Of a stretch of DNA of 32,153 nt, positions 32,124-32,153 are shown in pieces (within the stretch, counting starts at the first letter, position 1; every line of letters starts with the position of its first letter). A program made the translations under genes and the position numbers. The notes under the pieces are model-generated. The model ran no database searches and was not told where the DNA came from. It saw only the letters and a program-made list of their open reading frames with translations. Location: positions 1-32,153 of the forward strand of contig CAJXII010000002.1 in assembly GCA_913054415.1 (NCBI GenBank), read 5' to 3'. Source of the DNA: an uncultured Arcobacter sp. GTDB lineage: Bacteria; Campylobacterota; Campylobacteria; Campylobacterales; Arcobacteraceae.

Positions 32124-32153
32124 GTTGCAATTTTATCTTATTTTTATATATAT

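Noticed and set aside
1-32153. CRISPR arrays, tRNA/rRNA genes, transposases, prophage or defence islands
   Set aside because: None seen by eye; almost all sequence is accounted for by tightly packed core genes. A tRNAscan, Infernal or CRISPR finder run would be needed to formally exclude small elements.

Overview
AT-rich housekeeping region from a probable Campylobacterota (epsilonproteobacterial) chromosome. Taxonomy is inferred from gene content and order: lpxC-tsaB-thrB-ylxR-infB-rbfA-rimP, proS-fxsA-hemC-ubiD, rplY-pth-lptG and trmD-rplS all resemble gene orders I recall from Campylobacter. The window is densely packed with core genes: ccoG, luxS, argC, argB, infB, lpxC, hemC, proS, carB, pth, rplY, rplS, trmD and others. 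I saw no CRISPR array, transposase, prophage, tRNA/rRNA or obvious defence or secretion system. The best second-look items are: (1) a DUF255/thioredoxin-like gene interrupted by one in-frame TGA with an intact frame on both sides; (2) a 440-aa bacterial-type ProRS in which the editing INS domain seems reduced to a ~35-aa linker; (3) a locally GC-rich inverted-repeat element between the convergent argB and DASS transporter genes; (4) a very short TsaC/Sua5-like protein encoded beside carB, with a short TsaB-like protein elsewhere in the window; (5) a recurrent TTAGATAAAAT-type motif in several intergenic regions. I found no convincing new multi-gene system.
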